DNA from: Paraburkholderia tuberum STM678
GTDB taxonomy: Bacteria > Pseudomonadota > Gammaproteobacteria > Burkholderiales > Burkholderiaceae
Assembly: GCF_902833905.1 (NCBI RefSeq)
Contig: NZ_CADFGP010000030.1
Location: 1-64,000 of the forward strand
DNA length: 64,000 nt
Direction: 5' to 3'
A model generated the notes under the pieces. That model made no database searches. It saw only the letters and a list, made by a program, of their open reading frames with translations, and was not told where the DNA came from. Shown here one piece after another: positions 44,328 to 53,299 of this stretch. Position numbers and translations under genes: made by a program. The stretch's first letter is position 1. Each line of letters starts with the position of its first letter.

Positions 44328-44648
44328 ATACTCCCCGGGCACCGTGACGCCGCCGCAATCGCGCGCGGCGCCACGCTTTGCGCCGAGCGACCGTGCGCCA
44401 CATAACAGACACCGCGCCTCCACGCGAATAGAGTCACCGGACACAGCGACTTCGATCCAATCCGGGCTTCTGATTACCACTGCGGCCCCGCGCTGGTTTG
44501 CTTTCGACGAAAGATTGGTTCAACCGCTGCAGAGCGCGCCCTACGCTTGACCTGCCCGCCGCTTCACTCACCTATGGCAACGACAGGGCCGCGCCGCACG
44601 CATTGGTATTCCGCACGACATTCGCGGGCACACAGACAAGTCAAGATC
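44328..44648. other. Intergenic stretch, nothing seen
   Basis: About 320 bases between the FMN reductase gene and the KGYEV small-protein gene. I see no gene, repeat or clear promoter in it. Confidence 0.45.
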
Positions 44649-44864
44649 ATGAACTCACACATCCGCTACAAGGGCTACGAGGTCGAAGCGGCAACGCAAC
44701 TGCTCCCCAACGGATTATTCGCCGCCAATCTGACGATCGAGCAGCGCGACGAGAATACGCGCAAGGCTTATTCGTTCGACGCGCTCGACTACTTCTTCGA
44801 CGAAGAGCATGCGCTCGCCTACGCGTCGGACTGGGGGCGTATGTGGATCGATAATCACCAATAA
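44649..44864 (+). CDS. Hypothetical protein with KGYEV N-terminal motif
   Basis: A 71-residue protein: MNSHIRYKGYEVEAATQLL, a beta strand FAANLTIEQRDE, then SFDALDYFFDEEHALAYASD and a WIDNHQ end. The beta-beta-alpha look and the KGYE opening link it to the protein at 24299. Function unknown. The 200 bases following hold no gene. Confidence 0.72.
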   Translation: MNSHIRYKGYEVEAATQLLPNGLFAANLTIEQRDENTRKAYSFDALDYFFDEEHALAYASDWGRMWIDNHQ

Positions 44865-45067
44865 GGCGATCCCGGAGCGCATCGATGTCGATGACAGCGA
44901 GCACGACAAGCGTTGCGCATCGCCCGGCATCGGGTTTCAGGCGGATGTGCCAGAATAGGTGAACCCTTGCGTTCGCTGTCTGCCCGCGTGACCTGTCCGC
45001 TACTTCGACGGATGCAGTCGAAACTCGCGCCGCCCGCGACGCACCCATCGATACGGAGACGCCGGTC

Positions 45068-46522
45068 ATGACATGGACCGTCGACGCACAGCTCGCGCTC
45101 AGCGCGACACAAGCGGTCGAGGCGCTGCAATCGGGCCGCCTCAAAGCCGCCGACTACGTCGCCACCCTGCTCGCGCGCGCCGCCGCGCTCACGCACCTGA
45201 ATGCGCTCACCACGCTCGACTTCCACGGCGCGCTCGCCGCGGCGCAGCGCATCGACGCATTGCCGCCGACTGAGCGGGCACGTCTGCCGCTCGCCGGTTT
45301 GCCGATCGTCGTCAAGGACAACATCAACACCGCAGGTCTGCCGACGACGGCCGGCACGCCCGCGCTCGCGGGCTTCGTGCCGAACACCAACGCCCCATCG
45401 GTGCAACGCCTCCTCGACGCGGGCGCGATCGTGCTCGGCAAGGCCAACATGCACGAACTCGCGTTCGGCATCACGAGTACCAACCTGTCCGCGCACGCGG
45501 GGCCGGTGCGCAATCCGTACGATCCGTCGCTGATACCGGGCGGCTCGTCGGGCGGCACCGCGGTGGCGATCGCCGCGCGCATCGCGCCCGCCGGACTCGG
45601 CACCGACACCGGCGGCTCGACCCGCATCCCGGCCGCGCTGACCGGCACCGCGGGCTTGCGTCCATCAGTCGGCAATGGCGGTGCCGAGCGGCGCTATCAC
45701 GACCCCAACGCGGTGGTGCCGATCAGCCATACGCGCGACACCGTCGGGCCGATGGCACGCAGCGTCGCCGACCTGGCGCTGCTCGACGGCGTGATCACCG
45801 GCGACGGCGCGTTGCCTGCGATTGCGCTCGATGGCTTGCGCATCGGCTTGCCCGCGCCGCTGTGGGATGCTCTCGAGCGACAGGTCGAGGACGTCGCGCG
45901 CGCCGCACTGCAAAAGCTCGAAGCGGCGGGCGTCACGTTCGTGCCGGTCGCGATGAATGAGTTGGAGTATCTGAACGGGATGGTCGGCGCTCCGCTCGCC
46001 ATTCACGAAGCGCGCGACGACGTGCTCGCGTGGTTGGTCGCGAATCGGGCGCCGGTGCAAACCGTCGCCGCACTGGCCGTGCGCATCGCGAGCCCGGATG
46101 TGCGCGCGATCTACGACGACGTGCTCGCCGACGTGCTCGGCTCGCACTACTCGGCGGCGCTCAACTACTGGCGACCGCGGCTGCGGAACTACGTCGCCGC
46201 GACGTTCGCGAATGCCGGTCTCGACGCGTTGCTGTTTCCGACGACGCGGCTCGTCGCGGTACCGATCGACGATCTGAACGGTTCGTCGACGGTCACGATC
46301 GACGGCGGTCCACCAATCGATACGATGGAAGCGTTCCTGCGTAATACCGACCCGGCCAGCACATCCGGCATTCCGGGGCTGTCGCTGCCGGCGGGTATCA
46401 GCGCGAGCGGGCTGCCGGTCGGCCTCGAACTCGATGGACCGCTCGGCTCGGACAGGCGCCTGCTGGCCATCGGTGTCGCGTTCGAACAGGTACTGGGAAC
46501 GTTGCCCGCGCCGGTGCTTTGA
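45068..46522 (+). CDS. Amidase signature family enzyme
   Basis: A 484-residue amidase. The Ser-cisSer-Lys triad is visible: K83 in PIVVKDNINTAG, the cis-Ser in GGSSGG (158-163), and the nucleophile S184 in GTDTGGSTRIPAA. Overall length and LPLAGLPIVVKDN resemble indoleacetamide and mandelamide hydrolases, but no tryptophan or mandelate genes adjoin it, so the amide substrate is unknown. GGAG is 9 bases before the ATG. It is followed on the same strand by cdh after 103 bases. Confidence 0.9.
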   Translation: MTWTVDAQLALSATQAVEALQSGRLKAADYVATLLARAAALTHLNALTTLDFHGALAAAQRIDALPPTERARLPLAGLPIVVKDNINTAGLPTTAGTPALAGFVPNTNAPSVQRLLDAGAIVLGKANMHELAFGITSTNLSAHAGPVRNPYDPSLIPGGSSGGTAVAIAARIAPAGLGTDTGGSTRIPAALTGTAGLRPSVGNGGAERRYHDPNAVVPISHTRDTVGPMARSVADLALLDGVITGDGALPAIALDGLRIGLPAPLWDALERQVEDVARAALQKLEAAGVTFVPVAMNELEYLNGMVGAPLAIHEARDDVLAWLVANRAPVQTVAALAVRIASPDVRAIYDDVLADVLGSHYSAALNYWRPRLRNYVAATFANAGLDALLFPTTRLVAVPIDDLNGSSTVTIDGGPPIDTMEAFLRNTDPASTSGIPGLSLPAGISASGLPVGLELDGPLGSDRRLLAIGVAFEQVLGTLPAPVL

Positions 46523-46625
46523 AGCCCGTGTTTCACGTGCGCGCTATCAGGTTTGTGCTTTAATGCCTGCGCGTTGCAGCCCGCATTCCGACGCTTTGCC
46601 CGCCCGAACCTCCCCCTAAGCGACG

Positions 46626-47414
46626 ATGACGAACCCCGCCACCGCCCTCTCATCTCACGGCCTCGTACGCCGCGTCGTTCACTTGAGCGCCGTGCTCGCG
46701 GTCGCTTTCGCCGCCAGCGCCTGCGCGCGCCTCGCGACGGTCGATTCCAACGCGCTGTGGAAGATCGTCGACATCCGCTGCGTGCCGTCGCAGCAGGCAA
46801 CGGGCACACCGGGTCAATGCACGGTCGTCGATCTCGACAAACGCTACGTCGTCCTGAAGGACATTCTCGGCCGCTCGCAGTTTCTGCTGATGCCGACCGA
46901 TCGCATCACCGGCATCGAAAGTCCGCTGATCGTCGCGCCCGATGCGAAGGACTACTGGCGTGACGCGTGGGATTCGCGTCATTACGTGCAGCAAGCGGTC
47001 AAACGCGAGTTGCCCGACGATCAGCTCGGCCTCGAAATCAACTCCGAATCTCGTCGCTCGCAAAACCAGCTGCATATCCACATCGATTGCATGCGGCGTG
47101 AAGTCAGCGCCGCGCTCGCCGATCACGCTCACGACACGCCCGGCGAGTGGCGTTGGCAGACGCTCGATGGCGAGCGCTACAGGATCATGCGGGTGAACTC
47201 GCTGAGCGGCGCCGACAACCCGTTCCGGATCGTCGCCCGCGACAATCCTGATCCGGCGACGATGGCCACGCAAACCATCCTGGTTACCGGCGCGGGCCCG
47301 TCCGCGGCTCGGGATGGCTGGCTGATCGTCAACAGCGGCATCGACATCGAAGGCGGCAGCGGCACGGCCGAAGGGCTGCTCGATCACGCGTGCCGCGTCG
47401 CGGACGATCATTGA
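46626..47414 (+). CDS. cdh: CDP-diacylglycerol pyrophosphatase
   Basis: A 262-residue membrane-anchored enzyme hydrolysing CDP-diacylglycerol to CMP and phosphatidate. It has an N-terminal hydrophobic segment (about 16-32) ending at Cys33, which could be lipidated though the lipobox is weak. The HIT-like catalytic motif QNQLHIHIDC has H150 and H152; KDILGRSQFLLMPTDRITGI is conserved in Cdh proteins. It converges with the exopolysaccharide operon, whose last stop codon is 52 bases away. Confidence 0.9.
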   Translation: MTNPATALSSHGLVRRVVHLSAVLAVAFAASACARLATVDSNALWKIVDIRCVPSQQATGTPGQCTVVDLDKRYVVLKDILGRSQFLLMPTDRITGIESPLIVAPDAKDYWRDAWDSRHYVQQAVKRELPDDQLGLEINSESRRSQNQLHIHIDCMRREVSAALADHAHDTPGEWRWQTLDGERYRIMRVNSLSGADNPFRIVARDNPDPATMATQTILVTGAGPSAARDGWLIVNSGIDIEGGSGTAEGLLDHACRVADDH

Positions 47415-47465
47415 GCGTTTGCCGAACACGCAGAATTGGCCCGCACCAGCATGCGAGTAACGGAG

Positions 47466-49130
47466 TCATTGCCGGCCCGCGCCGTGCAAAACCAGCAAGG
47501 TTACGGTTTTCGGCGGCAGAGTAAGGTGCAATTGGCCGCTCGCATAGTCGGTGTCGTGCAGACGGGATAAGGCATTGTCCATGAGTTGCCAGGTCTGGGC
47601 TTTGCCTTGAGTCACATCAAAGTTGTTGATCGCAATGGTGGCGTCAGCCGGTTGATCAAGCTGCTTGTTGATCACCACGATGGTCATGACGCGGTCGTGA
47701 TCACGCACGGCGGCAAAGGACGAGACCCGATCCGGGTCGGGCTGCGTGTCGGCGATGCTGGTGGTGCCGAAGCCCGAGCCCTGGCCATCGTAGTTGCGAT
47801 AGAGCTTGATCGCCTTGTAGACCGGCATGTCCCGATTCAATGTGCCCCAGCGCGTGGCAATGTCCAACCCTTCCCGGCCAAAGATGCCCAGCACGTCGGC
47901 CTGGGCCGTGGCGCCGTTCATGGTCGTATCGCCGCCCCAACTGTATTCCGTCAGCGCGATCGGCGTACCCGCGTAGTAATAGCTGTCGACCCACCGCCGC
48001 ATCAACGGAATCAGGGCCACCACGCTATTGATCCAGGTCGGATCCTTGTAGCTCGTATCCCACAGGTCGCGCGTGGAGCGGTTACGGGCGAGTTCAATGG
48101 CAGGCGTTTCAGCCGTGGCCGCATTCTGGTTTTCCTTGAATTCTCCGCCTTGTGGGTAAAAGTGCAGGCTGAAAACGTCGACAGGGCGGCCGGCCTGCTT
48201 CCATTGCGTGAGCAGCCATGGGACGTAATCCATGCCGCGCGTTTCGTTTTCCCTGTCCGGCGGATTGCCCTGACCGTGCGCGGCGAAGTACTGCTGATCG
48301 AAGCCGCTAAAGCGATACCCGGTCCAACCCCACTCTTCCGGTGCCACGACCCGCGCGCGCGGGTCTGCCGCCTTCACGGCGTGCGAATAGGCGATCACCT
48401 TGTTCGCTACCTCGCTGGCATGGGCGCCGATGGGATGCATGTCGCGATGGTTGAGTTGCCACAGACTCGGCTCATTGTCCATCAGGTAGTAATGCACACC
48501 GTCCGAGCCGGCACTACCGGATCCACGCATGAGTTGCCTGACGCGCTCCTGCTGGCTCTGCGGATCGTCCAGCAACGAAGCATCGTCCGGGTCGTTCCTG
48601 ATAGGGGTGCCGTCGGGTGCGATGCCGTTGCCCGCGTCAGACAAACCGTGAGCGTCGACACTCTGCTGCTTGCCGTACCTGTTGACCGAAAAACTGACCA
48701 GCGGCTTACCGTCCTTATCGAGTCGCGCTACCCTGCCGATCATCGGGATGGTCAGCATCGGTAAAGCGTGTCCGTCACGGGTAAGCGCCGCGAAACGGTC
48801 GTTATATTGGTAGATGTCTTTTGGATCGGTCGGCAGGCTTTCGAAAAACCAGTCCTGGCCCGTGTTGTGTGCGTCGACCCGCCAGTTGTAAGCCGAAGCG
48901 GCGTTGCCGCCAGAGCGGTTGATCGGCACGCGCAGATCCCGCAGGATTTCCGCCGTCCCGAAGTTCAAGCCATAGATGAGCGGGCTGATTGGATGCCGGT
49001 TGGCCGCGGCATCTACCGTAATGATCACCGGCAGCGGCGCAGCCATGGGCAGATCGGCGTATAGCAGCGCGCCCGCCCCTAGCATCATCGCCATCAAGCT
49101 ATGGCAGTTAAAGTGTGCTGGCTTCGACAT
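47466..49130 (-). CDS. GH44 family endoglucanase, secreted
   Basis: A 554-residue glycoside hydrolase. A signal peptide (about 1-31) precedes the TIM barrel opening HPISPLIYGLNFGTAE. The catalytic acid is E220 in YLMDNEPSLW and the nucleophile E395 in ALTEYSWGGD, both in GH44 contexts; DVFSLHFYPQGGE is also typical. GH44 enzymes cut beta-1,4-glucans and xyloglucan. It is the last gene of the cellulose-like operon and its start overlaps the AlgJ-like gene by 23 bases, implying coupling. Canonical cellulose operons use GH8 BcsZ instead. One 60-base sample (47581-47640) has 29 G+C against 43 of 60 in the amidase gene (46021-46080), suggesting foreign origin. Confidence 0.88.
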   Translation of the reverse strand: MSKPAHFNCHSLMAMMLGAGALLYADLPMAAPLPVIITVDAAANRHPISPLIYGLNFGTAEILRDLRVPINRSGGNAASAYNWRVDAHNTGQDWFFESLPTDPKDIYQYNDRFAALTRDGHALPMLTIPMIGRVARLDKDGKPLVSFSVNRYGKQQSVDAHGLSDAGNGIAPDGTPIRNDPDDASLLDDPQSQQERVRQLMRGSGSAGSDGVHYYLMDNEPSLWQLNHRDMHPIGAHASEVANKVIAYSHAVKAADPRARVVAPEEWGWTGYRFSGFDQQYFAAHGQGNPPDRENETRGMDYVPWLLTQWKQAGRPVDVFSLHFYPQGGEFKENQNAATAETPAIELARNRSTRDLWDTSYKDPTWINSVVALIPLMRRWVDSYYYAGTPIALTEYSWGGDTTMNGATAQADVLGIFGREGLDIATRWGTLNRDMPVYKAIKLYRNYDGQGSGFGTTSIADTQPDPDRVSSFAAVRDHDRVMTIVVINKQLDQPADATIAINNFDVTQGKAQTWQLMDNALSRLHDTDYASGQLHLTLPPKTVTLLVLHGAGRQ

Positions 49131-50283
49131 GCGGAGTCCGTGAGTCTATGGCGCTGGATTTCGGCACGACGACCGTATCTTCCGCTTCGAGCGGCGACTG
49201 CAGATCCCGTTCGTCCAATTCCCAAACGACGAGCCTGGGCGGTGTCTGAGCATAAGCCGGACTCGCGAAATAGGCGCGCGCCGAGCCGCCGAACTTGCCG
49301 CCCTCGCGTGCGAAATTACCCACGCCTGTTCCGAGTGCCAAAGCGAGCTGAGGCACGAAATCGGACGTCGTCGAATAAGAAGTGCCGATCACGGCGATGC
49401 CAGGCAGATCGGCATCGCCGAACAGATCGTCGGCTGACGCGGCCGCCTGAGCCTGAGGAATGTAGTCACGGCTGGCCGCAATCTCAGGCCTCGGCTGCCA
49501 GGACGGCGGCAAATCATCCAGGCCGGCCAGACGCACAAGATCGCCGGGCCGCCGGCCGGGAGGCTTGTCCGTGACGCGATAGTCGGGCTTACTCGAACCC
49601 AGCGGGCCCCCCATCGCACGGATGCGCTGCGCCACGGCCTGCGCCGCGGCACCCGCGCCGTCCTCGGTCCAGTGCGTGTCAGTCCGAAAAAAAGCGCCGC
49701 CCGGCGCGCCACGCAGCGCCGCACTGAGATCCAGCACCTGCACGCCGTCAGCGGTCAGACGCGAGGTCCAGTCGGCGAGACGCGCACCCAACGAAACCGG
49801 ACGATACAGACTGCACAGATGTTGCGGCTCGATACGCGACTTGTCGGGCACCACGACGATCAGCAACGCGATACCGTGCCTCGCCAGCTCGCGCTGCACG
49901 GCGGCCACCGTGTCCGCGCGCGTGGCGAGATGACTGTCGCTATCGGCGTACACGCTGAGTTCGTCGCGCAGGAACAACCAGCCCGGGCAGCCCTGCCGCA
50001 CGCGCGGCCCCAGATCGTGCAGCGTCAGCCAGCCCAGCGCACGCTGCGCGCGCGCCGCGTCGGCGGCGATCGGCGTATCGGCCATGCGATTGGCGAGTTC
50101 TTTCGATACCGCACCGTCCAGAATGCCGGCGCGGGTCACGGCATGAGGCAACACCGATTCGGTCGTCGACGCGAACCTGAGATTGGAAAGCAGGCCCGCG
50201 AACAGGAAGACCATCAGGATGACGGCAGCGATCTTGCTGGCGCGCGAGGCGGGTAATTGAGGTAGCGGCTTGGGATCTTCCAT
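49108..50283 (-). CDS. AlgJ/AlgX-like polysaccharide O-acetyltransferase (WssI type)
   Basis: A 391-residue protein with an uncleaved N-terminal anchor (about 17-35) and a periplasmic SGNH-like domain. The catalytic set D202, H204 (FRTDTHWTEDG) and S302 (GTSYS) matches the order and motifs of AlgJ and AlgX. It would place acetyl groups on the exported polymer after transfer across the membrane by the MBOAT protein, whose gene ends 4 bases upstream. It overlaps the GH44 start by 23 bases. Confidence 0.87.
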   Translation of the reverse strand: MEDPKPLPQLPASRASKIAAVILMVFLFAGLLSNLRFASTTESVLPHAVTRAGILDGAVSKELANRMADTPIAADAARAQRALGWLTLHDLGPRVRQGCPGWLFLRDELSVYADSDSHLATRADTVAAVQRELARHGIALLIVVVPDKSRIEPQHLCSLYRPVSLGARLADWTSRLTADGVQVLDLSAALRGAPGGAFFRTDTHWTEDGAGAAAQAVAQRIRAMGGPLGSSKPDYRVTDKPPGRRPGDLVRLAGLDDLPPSWQPRPEIAASRDYIPQAQAAASADDLFGDADLPGIAVIGTSYSTTSDFVPQLALALGTGVGNFAREGGKFGGSARAYFASPAYAQTPPRLVVWELDERDLQSPLEAEDTVVVPKSSAIDSRTPHVEASTL

Positions 50284-50287
50284 GGCG

Positions 50288-51697
50288 TCAGAACTGGAAG
50301 TAGAGGAAAGGCACCGCGCCGCGCGCGACGATCAGACCGAACGACAACAGAAAACCCGCTAGCGGCCACCCCGCCTGCCATAGCTGCCGCAGCGCCGTGT
50401 CGGGAAGGCTATCCCAACGCTGTTGCCAGAGCGGCAGCAGCACGCACACGATGCCCAACCCGGCAGCCAGAGCGTGCACGGGCCGCAGCGGCACGAGCGT
50501 CGCGTCGCTCAGGCCGATGCCATTCAAACCGAACTGGCCGCGATACATGGCGAGCGCGGCAGGGAAACCCGCCGCGCGAAACAGTGTCCACGCGAGCATG
50601 ACGAAAACCAGCGTCAGCACGTGCGATAACCAGGACGGCATGGTCGGCATGTCGAACCGGCGCCAGAGGCGCGCGACCATCAGGGCGATGCCATGAACGA
50701 GGCCCCACAGCAGGAAGTTCCAGCTATCGCCGCCGTGCCACAGGCCGGCGATCGCCATGGTCAGCAACAGATTGCGGCAGGCTTGCCACTCACCGTGGCG
50801 GTTGCCGCCTAGCGGGATGTACAGGTAATCGCGTATCCAGCTCGACAACGACAGGTGCCAACGGCGCCAGAAATCCTGAATGCTGCTGGCAAGGTACGGA
50901 TGCTTGAAGTTCTCGGGAAAGCGAAAGCCCAGCATCTGCCCCAACCCGATTGCCATGGCGCTGTAGCCCGCGAAATCGAAGAACAGCTGCAGCGTGTAGA
51001 AACCGCAGCCCAGCCAGGCGTCGGCCAGCGTGGGCGCGTGCAACGAGAAGATCGCGTCGACCATCGGCGAGAGTGTGTCGGCCACCAGCACCTTCATGCT
51101 CATGCCCACCATGAGCCGCCTTGCGCCGGCTGCAAAACCGTCCCAGTCGATCTCGCGCGACACCAGCTCGCGCCTCACCCACGCATAGCGAATGATCGGC
51201 CCCGCGATCAGATGCACGAACATCCCCTGATAGGCGCCGTAACGGATCATGCTGCGATCGGCCGCCACCGTGCCGCGCTGCACGTCGATCAGATAGGAGA
51301 TGGATTGCAGCACGATGAACGAAAGCCCGATGGGCAGCACGACGTGTCGCCAGGGGATGGACCCTGCATGGCCTGCCCCCAGCACACTGTCGAGACTATC
51401 GACCACGATGTTGGCGTACTTGTACCAGCCCAATATCAGGACGTTGACGACGATGAACACGGCCAGCCAGCCGCCGCGTGCACGCTGGCTCGGCGCCCTG
51501 TCTATGACCATGCCGCCGAACCAGCCCCAGAAGGTGAGCGCGATGAACAGCAGCAGAAAGACCGGGCTCCACCAGCCGTAGAAAAGCCAGCTGCAAAACA
51601 GCAGCACGCCATTGCGCCATCGCGCGGGCAACGCGACGTAGATCGCCAGAAAGGCCGGCAGAAACAGCGTCAGGAATTCGAGGGACGCGAAAACCAT
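50288..51697 (-). CDS. MBOAT acetyl transporter, AlgI/WssH type
   Basis: A 469-residue inner-membrane protein with about eleven helices. The catalytic His is H321 in AIAGLWHGGDSWNF, with H281 in WRRWHLSLSSWIRDYLYIPL, both invariant in AlgI-like MBOAT proteins. It passes acetyl groups from cytoplasmic donors to periplasmic transferases. The AlgJ-like gene follows after 4 bases. A 153-base gap separates it from the AlgF-like gene upstream; no gene is seen in the gap. Confidence 0.93.
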   Translation of the reverse strand: MVFASLEFLTLFLPAFLAIYVALPARWRNGVLLFCSWLFYGWWSPVFLLLFIALTFWGWFGGMVIDRAPSQRARGGWLAVFIVVNVLILGWYKYANIVVDSLDSVLGAGHAGSIPWRHVVLPIGLSFIVLQSISYLIDVQRGTVAADRSMIRYGAYQGMFVHLIAGPIIRYAWVRRELVSREIDWDGFAAGARRLMVGMSMKVLVADTLSPMVDAIFSLHAPTLADAWLGCGFYTLQLFFDFAGYSAMAIGLGQMLGFRFPENFKHPYLASSIQDFWRRWHLSLSSWIRDYLYIPLGGNRHGEWQACRNLLLTMAIAGLWHGGDSWNFLLWGLVHGIALMVARLWRRFDMPTMPSWLSHVLTLVFVMLAWTLFRAAGFPAALAMYRGQFGLNGIGLSDATLVPLRPVHALAAGLGIVCVLLPLWQQRWDSLPDTALRQLWQAGWPLAGFLLSFGLIVARGAVPFLYFQF

Positions 51698-51850
51698 GCA
51701 TCGTTCTCAATCGAAAAAGATATCTGGACCGACGCGCCATCGCGAAACACACCGAACCCCGCTCTGCCCGTCGTAACCAGATGACAAACGGGGAACAGCC
51801 GGAAATCGGCGATGAGCGGCGTCGCTTTCAAGGAGGAGCCGCAAATGCGA

Positions 51851-52546
51851 TCAGTGGCTCATCGCGTCGTTCGCCATGAAGATGCGCGAATGCGCCCCGC
51901 CCGGCACGAGCAACACCGTATAACGCTGCCCCGCCGCGAGCGTACCCAGGCTGAGCGGCTGCCCCACAGGCTGGCCGCCGCAGACCAGCTGCACCGAGAG
52001 GGCGACCGGGTTGACCTGGCGCCGCCTGGCTTGTCCCACAGCCACGCCGTCGAGCAGCACGATGTCGCGACCCGGCACTTTCAGCGTGGGTGTCGCGCAG
52101 CCAGCGTCGAGGTTGTAGAAAGCCACCGAAGCTTTGAGCGCATTGAAGTCGTCGGGTTTTTCGCGGACCGTCACCGTATGCAGGCCACCCGCTTTATCCG
52201 CGCCATCGAGCGCAACGATGCTGACGAACTCGCCAGGCTGCACCGTCGCCGATACGTCCTGGTGCGCGCTACCGGCTCTCAGTGTGCCGGCCACCGGTTT
52301 GCCGGCGGCGATCGGAAGGAAGTGAGTGGCCGGGTTCGCGGCGTCGAGCGTCAGACGCGCTTTCGACCCCACCGCGCTCACGTCGACCGGACCCGAACCG
52401 CCATCGACAAAACGCACGAACGACGAGTCCTCTGCGGGACCGGTCGGGTATAGCGGAATTTCTGCGGCCATCGCCGGCTGCACGGACAAACCGAGACCGG
52501 ACAGAGCGAAGCCGGACAACAACAGGGAGGAGAGGAAATTTTTCAT
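51851..52546 (-). CDS. AlgF-like periplasmic acetylation protein (WssG type)
   Basis: A 231-residue exported protein. The signal peptide MKNFLSSLLLSGFALSGLGL ends near AMAAE; the mature protein opens IPLYPTGPAEDSSFVRFVD, the AlgF-like start. The rest is beta-rich, with two Cys (DAGCATP and LVCGGQP). The ATG at 52546 is chosen because it yields the signal peptide; the ribosome site is weak. It is thought to bridge AlgI- and AlgJ-type proteins. Confidence 0.82.
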   Translation of the reverse strand: MKNFLSSLLLSGFALSGLGLSVQPAMAAEIPLYPTGPAEDSSFVRFVDGGSGPVDVSAVGSKARLTLDAANPATHFLPIAAGKPVAGTLRAGSAHQDVSATVQPGEFVSIVALDGADKAGGLHTVTVREKPDDFNALKASVAFYNLDAGCATPTLKVPGRDIVLLDGVAVGQARRRQVNPVALSVQLVCGGQPVGQPLSLGTLAAGQRYTVLLVPGGAHSRIFMANDAMSH

Positions 52547-52596
52547 TCTTTTCTCAAACGGGAAACCTGGACAGGCGCAGCTCGAAGCCCGGCGCG

Positions 52597-53247
52597 TCAT
52601 TTCTGCGGAACGACAGGCAGCTTGACCAGTGCCTTCATGATGTCCGTGCCCCAGTACTTGTAGCCGGTCGTCGTCAAATGCTGACCATCGACCGTCGCCC
52701 ATTCGCCCGGCCTGGAAAACGTGAGCGAGTCGATGTACTGACACGGCGCGACATTGGCGGCGAGGAAAGACGACAGCTGCTTCACACGGGCGAAGCTCTT
52801 CTGGTACTTGCCGCCCTCGGTGCCCCAGACCGGCCCTACCCAGACGCAAGCCGTCTTGTTGGCGGCCAGGTCTTGCGTCAGCGCCGTGACCTGCTGCCAG
52901 GCCCAGGCCTTCGGGAAATCGTCCTTGCCGTATCCGCCGATCGTGTCGCCCTGGACGATGATGACGAGCTTGGCCTTGTTCGCGGCGATCAATTGATCGA
53001 CGGGTTGGGTCTTCGCGTTGTGGTCGATGACCAGGGGCGCCTTGCCGTTACGCTCGGCGCCACCGCATGTGCCGGGCACGGACTTCACCCAATCGCCGGG
53101 AATACTGCCGCAGACGCTGTAGGTATGCACCTGCGCGCCAGCGGCGATCAACTGATCCTGCAACGTATCGATGAGATAACCGGGTTCGCTCAGATGGCTA
53201 TCGCCGACTATGAGAATGCTGAGACCAGCAAGTACGGAAGCAAGCAT
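52597..53247 (-). CDS. SGNH-fold esterase/acetyltransferase (WssF type)
   Basis: A 216-residue protein. A hydrophobic N terminus (about 1-14) runs straight into block I ILIVGDSHLSE with Asp16 and Ser17; the terminal Asp/His pair is in VDGQHLTTTG (about 187-190). Position between the bcsC gene and the AlgF-like gene matches wssF of Pseudomonas fluorescens. The anchor overlaps the first strand of the domain, so export or start may need checking. AGGAG is 9 bases before the ATG. Confidence 0.83.
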   Translation of the reverse strand: MLASVLAGLSILIVGDSHLSEPGYLIDTLQDQLIAAGAQVHTYSVCGSIPGDWVKSVPGTCGGAERNGKAPLVIDHNAKTQPVDQLIAANKAKLVIIVQGDTIGGYGKDDFPKAWAWQQVTALTQDLAANKTACVWVGPVWGTEGGKYQKSFARVKQLSSFLAANVAPCQYIDSLTFSRPGEWATVDGQHLTTTGYKYWGTDIMKALVKLPVVPQK

Positions 53248-53299
53248 GACTCTTCGACTCCTGAAAAATAATCAATGTCCGATCGATCAGTATGGCGGG

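Noticed and set aside
47466..49130. GH8 endoglucanase BcsZ
   Set aside because: The barrel opening and both catalytic motifs are of the GH44 type, and the fold order does not fit the alpha/alpha barrel of GH8.
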